64,000 nt of DNA from Comamonadaceae bacterium OTU4NAUVB1 (GTDB lineage Bacteria > Pseudomonadota > Gammaproteobacteria > Burkholderiales > Burkholderiaceae_C), in NCBI GenBank assembly GCA_024372625.1, contig CP099605.1, positions 1,054,001 to 1,118,000 on the forward strand, given 5' to 3'. The position numbers were made by a program, and so were the translations under genes. Each line of letters starts with the position of its first letter. Position 1 is the stretch's first letter. Below, in pieces: positions 8,853 through 17,023 of this stretch. The notes under the pieces were generated by a model. It made no database searches, was not told where the DNA came from, and saw nothing but the letters and a program-made list of their open reading frames with translations.

Positions 8853-10172
8853 TCACCGCCGCATGGTCGTCTGCAGCGACACCGGCGGCGCGTCGTTGCC
8901 CCACGCGCCCCGCACGTAGGTCAGCACCGCCGCGATGTCGCCGTCGTCGAGCACCTGTCCGAAGGGCGGCATGCCGTAGGGGCGCGGGTTGCCGGCGGTG
9001 GCCGGCAGGAAACCGCCCCGGCGCACGATCTGGACCAGGTTGGCGGGGTTCGCCATGAGGACGGCACGGTTGCCCGCCAGCGGCGGGTAGGCGCCGGACG
9101 CGCCCTGGCCGGCGTCGCCGTGGCAGTAGGCGCAGCGCTGGTCGTAGATGCGCGACCCGCGCGCCACCGTGCCGGCGTCGCCGCGTTCCGTGGCGGGGCG
9201 GGGCGGGACGGGGGCCTGCGCGGCCACGGCGCCGTCGGCGGGCAGTTGTCGCAGGTAGGTCGCCATGGCGCCGAGGTCGGCGTCGCTCAGGTGCTGGGTG
9301 CTGCCATGCACGACGTCGGCCATCGGCCCCATGACCGAGCCGCGCGGCGAGGTGCCGGTGCGCAGCAGCCGCACGATGTTGCGGGGGTCCCAATCGGCCA
9401 CGCCGGCCTCGCGCGGTGACACCAGCGACGGCGCATACCAGTTCTCGATCGGGATCGATCCGCCGGAGAGCCCGCGCGCCGGGTCGGTCGCGCCCAGCGC
9501 GTTGCGCGCGCCGTGGCAGGCGATGCAATGGCCCAGTCCGTCGACCAGGTAGGCGCCGCGGTTCCACTCGGCCGAGCGCGCCGGGTCGGGCACGAAGGCG
9601 GCGGGCTGGAAGTACAGCGCCCGCCACACCGCCAGCGCGAACTGCGTGTCGTAGGGAAAGCGCAGCCGGTGCGGCGCGTTGGGCACGGCGGCGGCGGGCA
9701 CGCTGCGCAGGTAGGCGTAGAGGGCGTCGGAGTCCTCGCGCGTCACGCGCGTGAAGCTCGGATAGGGGAAGGCCGGATAAAGCAGGCGGCCGTCCTTCGA
9801 ACGGCCGTGGTGCATCGCGCGCCAGAAATGCGCGGCGCTCCAGTCCCCGATGCCGTGCGTCGGGTCGGGCGTCAGGTTGCTGGCGTGGACGGTGCCGAAG
9901 GGCGTCTCGATGCCCGGGCCGCCCGCGTAGGCCGCACCGCCGCGCTGGGTGTGGCAGCCGGCGCAGTGGCCCGCGAACGCGAGGTAGCGACCGCGCTCGA
10001 CCTGGGCCGGCGTGGCCTCGAAGGCGGCGGCCGGCCCGCCGACGGGCGCTTCGTCGCGCAGGTTCAGCCACGCCAGCGTGGCCAGACCGAGGCCGGCGGC
10101 CAGCACGACGAATGCGAGCGCGGCGACGGCGAGTCGACGCGCCGGAGCGGGGGTTGCGCGCACGGCCGTCAT
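8853..10172 (-). CDS. Three-haem membrane-anchored cytochrome c (AdhB-like)
   Basis: A 439-residue protein with an N-terminal anchor helix (about 13-37) and three CxxCH haem sites: CAGCH at 70-74, CIACH near 220 and CAYCH near 355. Three-haem proteins of this size are the cytochrome subunits of membrane dehydrogenases for alcohols, gluconate, aldehydes or nicotinate, passing electrons to quinone or a terminal oxidase. No flavin, PQQ or molybdenum dehydrogenase is encoded beside it. Its ATG overlaps the stop of the upstream di-haem cytochrome (ATGA), so the two are co-translated. The enzyme partner is unknown. Confidence 0.85.
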   Translation of the reverse strand: MTAVRATPAPARRLAVAALAFVVLAAGLGLATLAWLNLRDEAPVGGPAAAFEATPAQVERGRYLAFAGHCAGCHTQRGGAAYAGGPGIETPFGTVHASNLTPDPTHGIGDWSAAHFWRAMHHGRSKDGRLLYPAFPYPSFTRVTREDSDALYAYLRSVPAAAVPNAPHRLRFPYDTQFALAVWRALYFQPAAFVPDPARSAEWNRGAYLVDGLGHCIACHGARNALGATDPARGLSGGSIPIENWYAPSLVSPREAGVADWDPRNIVRLLRTGTSPRGSVMGPMADVVHGSTQHLSDADLGAMATYLRQLPADGAVAAQAPVPPRPATERGDAGTVARGSRIYDQRCAYCHGDAGQGASGAYPPLAGNRAVLMANPANLVQIVRRGGFLPATAGNPRPYGMPPFGQVLDDGDIAAVLTYVRGAWGNDAPPVSLQTTMRR

Positions 10173-10969
10173 GGCGTCCTCCGCGCGACGGTGGCGTCGG
10201 GCATCGAGCCGCACGGCAGCGGCAGCGGGCGCGGCAGGGCGGCGACCGCCCTGGCCTCGGCGGGCACCGGCTGGATCGCCAGCCAGCTCGCCACCGCGTT
10301 GACGTCGTCCGTGGTCAGCCGGCGGCCGACCTCGCGCATGCAGTCGTTCGGCAGGGCGTGGCGGCTGTCGGTGAGCCAGGCGCCCAGTTGCGAGGCCACG
10401 TAGAGGCGCGGCAGGCCGACCAGGGCCGGAATGCCGGGCTGCACGCCGGTGAGCGCCGCGCCGTGGCATTGCACGCAGGCCGGAATGCCGCGCGCGGCGT
10501 CGCCTTCGAGCGCGAGCGCGCGGCCGCGCGCCAGCGTCGCGACGGCGGCATCGCTCGTGGCCGGCACGCTCGGGTAGGGCAGGTCGAGGCCGGCGAAGTA
10601 CGCGGCCATCTCGCGCAGGTAGTCGTCGCCGAGGTGGCGCACTAGGTGCGTCATGTCCGAGTTGAAGCGTCGCCCGTCGCGAAAGCTCGCGAGCTGGTTG
10701 AACAGGTAGCCCGCGGGCTTGCCGGCCAGACGCGGATAGTAGGCGGCATTGCCGATGGCGCCCTCGCGACCGTGGCAGGCGATGCAGGCGGCCACGCGCT
10801 GGGCGATGGTGTCGGGCACGGCGGGTGCGGAAGGCAGGCCCTGGGCGACGGCCTCGGTCCGGCCCGCCAGCGCCGTCGCGAACAGGGCCGCGCCCGCCAG
10901 GGTGCGGGAAAGCCTCGCGGCGACGGTGCGCCACCGTGGGACGTGTGCGTTGCGGGCGGACGAAGGCAT
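10169..10969 (-). CDS. Di-haem cytochrome c (c4-like)
   Basis: A 266-residue exported protein with a basic and hydrophobic signal region (to about residue 43, AVAQG) and two haem sites, CIACH at 62-66 and CVQCH near 170. The duplicated layout resembles cytochrome c4, a soluble or loosely attached periplasmic electron carrier. The start at 10969 is chosen because it begins the signal peptide; longer in-frame forms would place about 44 non-family residues before it. The stop overlaps the start of the three-haem cytochrome by 4 nt. Together they form an electron-transfer pair without an adjacent dehydrogenase. Confidence 0.82.
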   Translation of the reverse strand: MPSSARNAHVPRWRTVAARLSRTLAGAALFATALAGRTEAVAQGLPSAPAVPDTIAQRVAACIACHGREGAIGNAAYYPRLAGKPAGYLFNQLASFRDGRRFNSDMTHLVRHLGDDYLREMAAYFAGLDLPYPSVPATSDAAVATLARGRALALEGDAARGIPACVQCHGAALTGVQPGIPALVGLPRLYVASQLGAWLTDSRHALPNDCMREVGRRLTTDDVNAVASWLAIQPVPAEARAVAALPRPLPLPCGSMPDATVARRTP

Positions 10970-11189
10970 GCGGTTCGCGTCGTGGATGGAGGTCTGCCGG
11001 AGCCTCGCGCGTGCATCGTGGGTGCAGCGCCGGCCCGGTGGTTCCTGCCATTCTCCCGCGCGAGCGCCAATGGCGCGGTGGACTTTTTGTCCCGGTGCCA
11101 CGACTTCGCGAGCGGCGGTCCGGCCGCGCCACCATGTCGCGACGACAAAAATTCGATCGCCGTCGGCGAGGAAATCACTTTTTGCCCCC

Positions 11190-11195
11190 TATAAT
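11190..11195 (+). promoter_or_regulatory. -10 box (TATAAT) of tRNA-Gly
   Basis: A consensus TATAAT lies 17 nt before the tRNA-Gly 5' end. No good -35 hexamer is seen. Confidence 0.6.
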
Positions 11196-11212
11196 CGAAA
11201 TCGCTTTGAAAT

Positions 11213-11288
11213 GCGGGATTAGCTCAGTTGGTAGAGCGCAACCTTGCCAAGGTTGAGGTCGAGAGTTCGAGTCTCTTATCCCGCTCCA
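11213..11288 (+). tRNA. tRNA-Gly(GCC)
   Basis: A 76-nt cloverleaf with encoded CCA. The acceptor stem is GCGGGAT/ATCCCGC. The anticodon arm CAACC-TTGCCAA-GGTTG gives GCC. The T arm is GAGAG-TTCGAGT-CTCTT with a terminal G-T pair. A terminator follows. Confidence 0.95.
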
Positions 11289-11310
11289 CATTTCAGCAGC
11301 GTCATCCAAG

Positions 11311-11332
11311 AGGGCCCACGGGGCCCTTTTTT
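11311..11332 (+). terminator. Rho-independent terminator after tRNA-Gly
   Basis: The stem AGGGCCC/GGGCCCT with a 3-nt loop is followed by six T, starting 23 nt after the tRNA. Confidence 0.85.
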
Positions 11333-11400
11333 CGTTTCTGCCCCATCGCGGTGCCGGAGTGCCACGATGACGGTCCCTTTTTCGGGAAAGCGTGACTTCC

Positions 11401-12180
11401 ATGAAGATGAACACACTGGACGGCCTGATCGAGACCCTGGCGTCGGCCCACGGCGCCGGGACCGTCGTCGAAGGCGCGGCCTGGGGCGATGCCCTCTCCG
11501 ACGTCGAGCAGGCCTACTGGGTGCAGGACGGCGTCGGCCGCGCGCTCGGCGTCTTCGGCTCCGAGGTGCCCCGGCACTGGAAGTCCGGCGGCCCCTCGCG
11601 TGGCGCCGCGCTCACCCATGCACCCCTGCCTCCGGCGGGCGTGCGCGGCGGTCCGGCGCGTTTCGCCGACATGCGCTTTCGCATTCCCGGCTTCGAGGCC
11701 GAGATCGCCTTGCGGCTCGGCCGCGATGTCACGCCCGACATGGCGGCCGGGCTCGCCGCCGAGGACGTCGATGCATTGATCGACGCGATGGCCGTCTCGG
11801 TGGAGATCGTCGATTCGCGCTGGGACGACATCGGGCGCACCTTCCCGCTCCTGAAACTGGCCGACTTCCAGTCGCACGGCGCGCTGGCACTGGGCGGATG
11901 GGTGCCCTACACGCCCCGCGACTGGTCGCGCCAGACCTGCCGCGTGCACATCGAGGGCAGCGAGCCCCGGGTGTTCACCGGCACGCACTCGCTGGGCGAG
12001 CCCCAGTGGCTGCTGCCGCACTGGCTGCGTCACGTCACACGTGGCGGCAAGACCGTCTCGGCCGGCACGGTCGTCACCACCGGGACGTGGTGCGGCCTGA
12101 TCCCGCTGCGCCCGGACGCCGTGGCCACGGTGGAATTCGAAGGCATCGGCACGCTCGACGTGCGGCTCGCGGGCGGCTGA
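11401..12180 (+). CDS. Fumarylacetoacetate hydrolase-superfamily protein (2-keto-4-pentenoate hydratase-like)
   Basis: About 259 residues from the ATG at 11401 (another ATG at 11407 and a GTG at 11392 are also possible). The arrangement DVEQAYWVQDGVGRALG at the N-terminus, PGFEAEIALRLGRDV with the metal-binding glutamates, AVSVEIVDSRW in the middle and GTVVTTGTWCGLIPL near the end is that of the 2-hydroxypenta-2,4-dienoate hydratase (MhpD/XylJ) branch. These hydrate 2-keto-4-enoates in aromatic catabolism. No other meta-cleavage gene is nearby, so the true substrate is open. Confidence 0.82.
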   Translation: MKMNTLDGLIETLASAHGAGTVVEGAAWGDALSDVEQAYWVQDGVGRALGVFGSEVPRHWKSGGPSRGAALTHAPLPPAGVRGGPARFADMRFRIPGFEAEIALRLGRDVTPDMAAGLAAEDVDALIDAMAVSVEIVDSRWDDIGRTFPLLKLADFQSHGALALGGWVPYTPRDWSRQTCRVHIEGSEPRVFTGTHSLGEPQWLLPHWLRHVTRGGKTVSAGTVVTTGTWCGLIPLRPDAVATVEFEGIGTLDVRLAGG

Positions 12181-12257
12181 CGGCGGTCGGTGGCGACCGG
12201 CGTGTCCGGTTCGCTCCCGGTCCGCTTCCGGTCAGGCAGCCGGGCTAGAGTCCGCGC

Positions 12258-12926
12258 ATGCAACTGCCCTACATCCAGGCCGCCGGCTTGCGTCGGCTCG
12301 CCTGCGGTGCCCTCGCCGGGCTCGCCGTCGGCGTCGTTCCCCTGCCGCTGGGAGGCATCGCGCGATGCCTGCTCGGGTGGAACGCGGGTGCCGGCGTGTA
12401 CCTGGCGCTGGCGTGGTGGTTGTGCAGCACCTTCGATGCCGAGCGCACGCGGGCACGCTCGCAGTCGCTCGATCCGCCCAACGCGATGATCCTCGCGGTC
12501 ATGGTGACGGCCGTCGGCGCCTGCGTGGCGGCCATCGCGATGCTGCTTCAGCAGGTCAAGGACATGGCCGGCTGGGAGCGCGCCGGCCACATCGTGCTGG
12601 CGCTCGTCGCCCTGGCGACCTCGTGGCTCCTGATCCACACCGTCTATGCCTTCCACTATGCGCACCGCTACTACCAGCAGGAACTCCAGGACCGGCGCGG
12701 CAAGACCGGCAACGCACCGAGCCTCGACTTCCCTGGCAGGCCCGACCCCGATTATTTCGATTTCGTCTATTTTTCCTTCGTCATCGGCATGACCTCGCAG
12801 GTCTCCGATGTGCAGGTGACCACTTCGCGGCTGCGCCGCGTCGCGCTGGTTCACAGCGTGCTGGCGTTCGCCTTCAACATGCTGGTCCTGGCGCTGTCGG
12901 TCAACGTGGTGGCCAGCGCGATCTGA
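12258..12926 (+). CDS. DUF1345 family membrane protein
   Basis: A 222-residue inner-membrane protein with about five hydrophobic segments. The motifs YAFHYAHRYY (about residues 133-142) and DYFDFVYFSFVIGMTSQVSDV (about 163-184) identify the DUF1345 family. Its function is unknown. It is monocistronic by appearance, between the hydratase-like gene and the DUF5672 gene, with 77 and 68 nt spacers. Confidence 0.85.
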   Translation: MQLPYIQAAGLRRLACGALAGLAVGVVPLPLGGIARCLLGWNAGAGVYLALAWWLCSTFDAERTRARSQSLDPPNAMILAVMVTAVGACVAAIAMLLQQVKDMAGWERAGHIVLALVALATSWLLIHTVYAFHYAHRYYQQELQDRRGKTGNAPSLDFPGRPDPDYFDFVYFSFVIGMTSQVSDVQVTTSRLRRVALVHSVLAFAFNMLVLALSVNVVASAI

Positions 12927-12994
12927 TGACAGGGCCGTGGCGGTTGCGTTAGATTGACCGGCAAGTACTACAAAAAAACAGACAGGCCCCGCAG

Positions 12995-13804
12995 ATGACG
13001 CAACCGACAGTCACGGTGATCGTGCCGACGCATTTGCCCGAACCCGACGCCATGGGCAAGGTCTCGCTGGCGCAGACGCTCTCGGTCCTGCATCGCCACA
13101 CCATCACCTTCGTGGTGCCGATCGGGCTGGACGTGCGCTGGTACGAGGAATTCTGCCGCGGCAAGGCGCAGGTCCGCTTCGAGCGCTTCGATTGGCACGG
13201 CTTCTTCGAATACAGCCGTCTGATGCTCCACCCGGCGTTCTACCGCCGCTTCCGGTCCTACGACTACGTGCTGATCTGCCACCTCGACGCCTTCGTCTTC
13301 CGCGACGAACTGCTCGAATGGTGCGAGCGCGGCTACGACTACGTGGGCTCGGTGATCTACCGCCTCGGCTGGAAGGACGGCGTGCCGCTGTCGCCGCGCA
13401 AGGCGCGGGTCAACGCCGCTCTGCGCAGGCTGCTGCGCACGCGACGCACGGAATACCTCGCCAACGGCGGCTTCGCGCTGAAGAAGGTCGCGACCTTCCT
13501 GCGGCTGACGCAACGCTTCAAGCCCTGGCTCGATCTCTACGCCACGGTGGCGCGGCTGCGCGGGCGCGGCATCTGGGAGGACATGCTGGTCAACCGGCAT
13601 TTCCCCCGGCTGTCGCGACGCTTTTCGCTGCCGCCCCGGGCCGTGGCCGAGCGCTTCGGCGCCGAGTTCGTGGACTACGATCCGGGCGACCTGCCGTTTT
13701 CCGGCCAGTCCCCCGGGACGCTGCCGTTCGGCGTCCACGGCTGGCCGCAGTTCCAGCTCGACTACTGGCGTTCGGTCATCCGGGACCACGGCCACGCCGT
13801 GTGA
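12995..13804 (+). CDS. DUF5672 family protein, probable glycosyltransferase
   Basis: A 269-residue cytoplasmic protein. The N-terminus TVTVIVPTHLP resembles a GT-A nucleotide-binding strand. The segment YDYVLICHLDAFVFRDEL (about 89-106) carries the acidic pair expected in such folds, followed by YDYVGSVIYR and NGGFALKK, which are characteristic of DUF5672 proteins found in polysaccharide loci. Substrate and product are unknown, and no partner glycan gene is adjacent. Its last 29 nt overlap the 3' end of the convergent EamA gene. Confidence 0.8.
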   Translation: MTQPTVTVIVPTHLPEPDAMGKVSLAQTLSVLHRHTITFVVPIGLDVRWYEEFCRGKAQVRFERFDWHGFFEYSRLMLHPAFYRRFRSYDYVLICHLDAFVFRDELLEWCERGYDYVGSVIYRLGWKDGVPLSPRKARVNAALRRLLRTRRTEYLANGGFALKKVATFLRLTQRFKPWLDLYATVARLRGRGIWEDMLVNRHFPRLSRRFSLPPRAVAERFGAEFVDYDPGDLPFSGQSPGTLPFGVHGWPQFQLDYWRSVIRDHGHAV

Positions 13805-14732
13805 GGCGCGGGTTTACCAGTCCGGTCGACAGCGCCACGCCGCAGACGATCACGGCGGCGCACAGCAGCATCCAGGCGGTCACGTGCTCGTCGAGGAACG
13901 CGACGCCATAGGCCACCGCGAACACCGGCACCAGGAAGGTCACGGTCAGCGCCCGGGTCGGGCCGGCCGTGTCGATCAGGCGGAAGAACAGCACGTAGGC
14001 GAAGCCCGTGGAGGCCACGCCCAGCACGGCGACGGCCAGCCAGGCCTGCAGGCTCGGCATGCGCGCGGGCCAAGTCAGCAGCGCGGGCAGGGCCAGGAAC
14101 AGGCTCGCGCCGATCTGGCTGCCCGCGGCGCTCGCCAGCGGCGGCAGTCCGGCGAGGTGGCGCCGCGCCGCGCTGGCCGAGATGCCGTAGCAGACGCAGG
14201 CGCCCAGGCAGGCGCCGATGGCCAGCAGGGGGGCGAGCAGGCTGCCGTCGGCACCGGCGTGCACGCCGACGCTGCGGCTCGCGAGCATCGCCACGCCCAC
14301 GAAGCCGATGGCCAGTCCGGCGATGCGCGCGCCGGAGGGCCGCTCGCCGAACCAGCCCCAGGCGATGAGCGCGCCGAACATCGGCACCGTCGCGTTGAGC
14401 ACCGAGGCCGCGCCGCTGGTGAGCGTGAGCAGGGCATAGCAGAACAGCGCGAAGGGCAGGCCGGAGTTGAGGATGCCGATGCCCAGCATGGGGCGCCAGT
14501 GCCGCCGCAGCGCGGGCCCCTGGTCGCGCAGCAGCATCAGCGGCACCAGGAAGAGCATCGCGATGCCCACGCGCATCGACGCGGCCGGCACGGCGCCGAA
14601 CTCCGGCGCCGCGATGCGCATGAACAGGAACGACGCACCCCAGAGCGCGCCGAGCAGCACCAGGTCGACGATCCAGCGCCGCGACGGAACGGCGGCCGGC
14701 GCGGGGACGGCCACGGCGGCGGGCGGACTCAC
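13776..14732 (-). CDS. EamA/DMT-family transporter
   Basis: About 318 residues and ten predicted helices in two EamA repeats (first LVLLGALWGASFLFMRIAAPEFGA; second from about residue 165 with PLLAIGACLGACVCYGIS). This is a drug/metabolite exporter of unknown substrate. Translation probably begins at the GTG at 14732, which overlaps the ogt stop (GTGA); no ATG lies nearby in frame. It is the third gene of the ada/alkA-ogt-eamA unit. Its 3' end overlaps the convergent DUF5672 gene by 29 nt. Confidence 0.85.
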   Translation of the reverse strand: MSPPAAVAVPAPAAVPSRRWIVDLVLLGALWGASFLFMRIAAPEFGAVPAASMRVGIAMLFLVPLMLLRDQGPALRRHWRPMLGIGILNSGLPFALFCYALLTLTSGAASVLNATVPMFGALIAWGWFGERPSGARIAGLAIGFVGVAMLASRSVGVHAGADGSLLAPLLAIGACLGACVCYGISASAARRHLAGLPPLASAAGSQIGASLFLALPALLTWPARMPSLQAWLAVAVLGVASTGFAYVLFFRLIDTAGPTRALTVTFLVPVFAVAYGVAFLDEHVTAWMLLCAAVIVCGVALSTGLVNPRLTRRGRGPG

Positions 14733-15226
14733 AACGCGCCTTCGAGGGCCAGCAGCGCGGTCTTGCGCGCCAGGCCGCCGGCATAGCCGGTGAGCGCGCC
14801 GCCCGCGCCGATCACGCGGTGGCACGGCACGATCACGCTGATCGGGTTGCGCCCGACCGCGCCGCCCACGGCGCGCACCGCCGCCGGGCGGCCGACGCAC
14901 GCGCCGAGCGCGCCGTAGCTCGTCGTCGCACCGCGCGGGATCGCGCGGAGCGCCTGCCAGACGGCCTGCTGGAAGGCGGTGCCGTGCGACAGGTCCAGCG
15001 GCAGGTCGAACGCGGCGCGCCGTCCGGCGACGTAGTCGGCCAGTTGCGCCGCCGCCTCGCGCAGCACGGGATGGTCGGCCGCGACCTGCCAGCCGGCCGT
15101 GTCGGGCGCGTGGCGCTGGGCGTCGAACCAGAGGCCGCACAGGCCGAGGTCGGTCGCGGCCAGCGTGACGCCGCCCAGCGCGGTCTCGACATGCACGGTG
15201 CGGATCGTCGGGGTCTCGAATCTCAT
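14729..15226 (-). CDS. ogt: Methylated-DNA-[protein]-cysteine S-methyltransferase
   Basis: Suicide repair protein that transfers O6-alkyl groups from guanine to its own cysteine. The active-site motif PCHRVIG has the acceptor Cys135. The helix-turn-helix region GTAFQQAVWQALRAIPRG and the arginine-finger region SYGALGACVGRPAAVRAVGGA precede it. Its 165 residues are normal for Ogt. The ATG at 15226 overlaps the alkA stop (ATGA) and its stop overlaps the eamA GTG start, giving a compact repair operon. Confidence 0.95.
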   Translation of the reverse strand: MRFETPTIRTVHVETALGGVTLAATDLGLCGLWFDAQRHAPDTAGWQVAADHPVLREAAAQLADYVAGRRAAFDLPLDLSHGTAFQQAVWQALRAIPRGATTSYGALGACVGRPAAVRAVGGAVGRNPISVIVPCHRVIGAGGALTGYAGGLARKTALLALEGAL

Positions 15227-16905
15227 GACGTCTTCCTTCCGGGATGGCGGGTCTTCCTCGCCGGGACGGGATCGCCGGCCGCTTCCGCGACGGCGCTCCG
15301 GTCGGGCACGGGTTCGAGCGGTTCGCGGGCGGCAACGGTCGGCATCAGCGTCTGCCAGGCGCGCAGCACCGCGTAGCTGCGCCAGGGACGCCAGGCGAGC
15401 GAGGCCTCGGCGGCGGCGCGCGCCGAGGCGACGCCCATCGCCTTCTGCAGCGCCACGTCGCCGGACGGAAAGGCGTCCGGCCAGCGCAGCGCGCGCATGG
15501 CGATGCACTGCGCGGTCCAGTCGCCCACGCCCGGCAGGGCATGGAGGGCGGCCAGCGTGGCGACCACGTCGGCACCCGGATGCAGGGCCAGTCGACCGGC
15601 CAGGGTCTCGCGCGCCAGGGCCTGCAGGGCGCCCTGGCGCTGGCGCACGATGCCCAGGTGGCCGAGGGCCTCGCTGCTCGCCGCCAGCAGCGCCTCCGGC
15701 GTCGGGAACAGCCGCTCGAGCCCGTCGAAGGGCGTCGCGATCGGCTCGCCGAAGGCCATCACGAGCCGGCCGCCGATGGTGCGCGCCGCCGCCACCGAGA
15801 TCTGCTGGCCCAGCACGATGCGCACGGCCATCTCGAAGCCGTCGAGCGTGCCGGGCACGCGCAGGCCGTCGCCCTGCGGGAACGGCGCGTTGAGCACCGC
15901 GTTGATCGCCATCGGCTCGGCATCCAGGTCGAGCAGGGCACGCACCCGGCTGATGACCACCGGCAGCACGCCGGCGAGCGACTCGCTCACCGACAGGCGC
16001 ACGTGCTCGCGCCCGGCGTCGAAATGCAGGCGCAGCCAGCCGGTGTGCGTCCGGCCGGCCTGCACGACGCGCAGGGTGCGGGCGAAGGGCGTCGAGGCGT
16101 CCGTGCCGCCGGTTTCCATGCCCTTGAGGGCGTGACGGGCATGGAATTCGAACATCGCGTCCATGTCCAGGGGCGGCCGGAAACCCAGCCGCACCTCGAC
16201 GGCATCGGCCACGCCACCGTCGTCACCGCCGCCATCGTCATCCCCATGGCCATGGCCATGGCCATCGCCTTCCGTGCGCCTGGCGCCGCCGGCACGCCGC
16301 ATGGCACTCGGGTTGAGTTTGTAGTGCGCCACGAAGGCGGCGTTGAAGCGCCGCACGCTCGCGAAGCCGCTGGCCTGCGCCACTTGCGCCATGGGCAGGG
16401 CGGTGTCGGCGATGAGCTGTTTGGCCGCGAGCAGGCGTCGCGTCTGGAGGTATTGCAGGGGCGACACGCCGAAGCGCGTCTCGAAGAGGCGGCGCAGGTG
16501 GCGATCGCTCACGCCCAGTCGCGCGGCGATGTCGGCGGCACCGGGGCCTCGCGCGTGCCAGGCGTCGGGCTCGTCGATCAGGCGCGCGGCCTGCAGGGCC
16601 AGGATGGTGGAGGCGTCCTCGGTCGACCAGCTCGCCGCGCGCGGGGCCAGTTCGGGCCGGCAGCGCAGGCAGGGGCGGAACCCCGCGGCTTCGGCCTGCG
16701 CCGCATGGCGATAGAAACGGCAGTTCTCGCGCAGCGGCAGGCGCACCCGGCAGACCGGACGGCAATAGATGCCGGTCGATGTGACGGCCGTGAAGAACGA
16801 ACCGTCGAAACGCGCGTCGTGGGCCTGCATGGCCCGATAGCAGGCGTCGCCGCCCAGGCCGGTGGGCAGGTCGGCGAGCGCGGGGACGGAAGGGGTCGGT
16901 GTCAT
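15223..16905 (-). CDS. Ada-type regulator fused to AlkA 3-methyladenine DNA glycosylase
   Basis: A 560-residue bifunctional protein. Residues 20-90 form the Ada zinc/methyl-phosphotriester domain with Cys48, Cys52, Cys79 and Cys82 (YCRPVC, PCLRC). Residues 105-205 are an AraC-type helix-turn-helix. Residues 212-231 are a Gly/His/Asp-rich linker (GHGHGHGDDD). Residues 235-535 are AlkA, with the helix-hairpin-helix LPGVGDWTAQ and the catalytic Asp in FPSGDVALQKAMG. It likely senses methylation, activates its own operon and excises alkylated bases. The start at 16905 is the ATG before the Ada domain. It heads the overlapping operon with ogt and eamA. Confidence 0.93.
   Translation of the reverse strand: MTPTPSVPALADLPTGLGGDACYRAMQAHDARFDGSFFTAVTSTGIYCRPVCRVRLPLRENCRFYRHAAQAEAAGFRPCLRCRPELAPRAASWSTEDASTILALQAARLIDEPDAWHARGPGAADIAARLGVSDRHLRRLFETRFGVSPLQYLQTRRLLAAKQLIADTALPMAQVAQASGFASVRRFNAAFVAHYKLNPSAMRRAGGARRTEGDGHGHGHGDDDGGGDDGGVADAVEVRLGFRPPLDMDAMFEFHARHALKGMETGGTDASTPFARTLRVVQAGRTHTGWLRLHFDAGREHVRLSVSESLAGVLPVVISRVRALLDLDAEPMAINAVLNAPFPQGDGLRVPGTLDGFEMAVRIVLGQQISVAAARTIGGRLVMAFGEPIATPFDGLERLFPTPEALLAASSEALGHLGIVRQRQGALQALARETLAGRLALHPGADVVATLAALHALPGVGDWTAQCIAMRALRWPDAFPSGDVALQKAMGVASARAAAEASLAWRPWRSYAVLRAWQTLMPTVAAREPLEPVPDRSAVAEAAGDPVPARKTRHPGRKTS
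16245..16262. repeat. CATGGC hexamer repeat (x3) in the Ada/AlkA linker
   Basis: Three tandem CATGGC units lie in frame in the linker-coding part of the Ada/AlkA gene. On the minus strand they encode alternating Gly-His. Gain or loss of a unit would keep the frame and only change linker length. Confidence 0.7.
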
Positions 16906-17023
16906 GCGGGCGATCTTACGGAGGCGTGCGCGCGATGCTGGCCGTTTCCGGACATGCCCCTGCCGAGGGCACATGCCTACAATGGCGCCTCGTTTTTCCC
17001 GAGAACTTTTGGGGCACACCTCC

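Noticed and set aside
16245..16262. Short CATGGC tandem repeat as a CRISPR or promoter element
   Set aside because: Only three units inside a coding sequence, with no spacers; explained by a His-Gly linker.
16940..16980. Possible Ada-box dyad between the Ada/AlkA and phosphomannomutase genes (CATGCCC ... GGGCACATG)
   Set aside because: The arms are imperfect by a two-base insertion and do not match a known Ada box; too weak to report as an operator.
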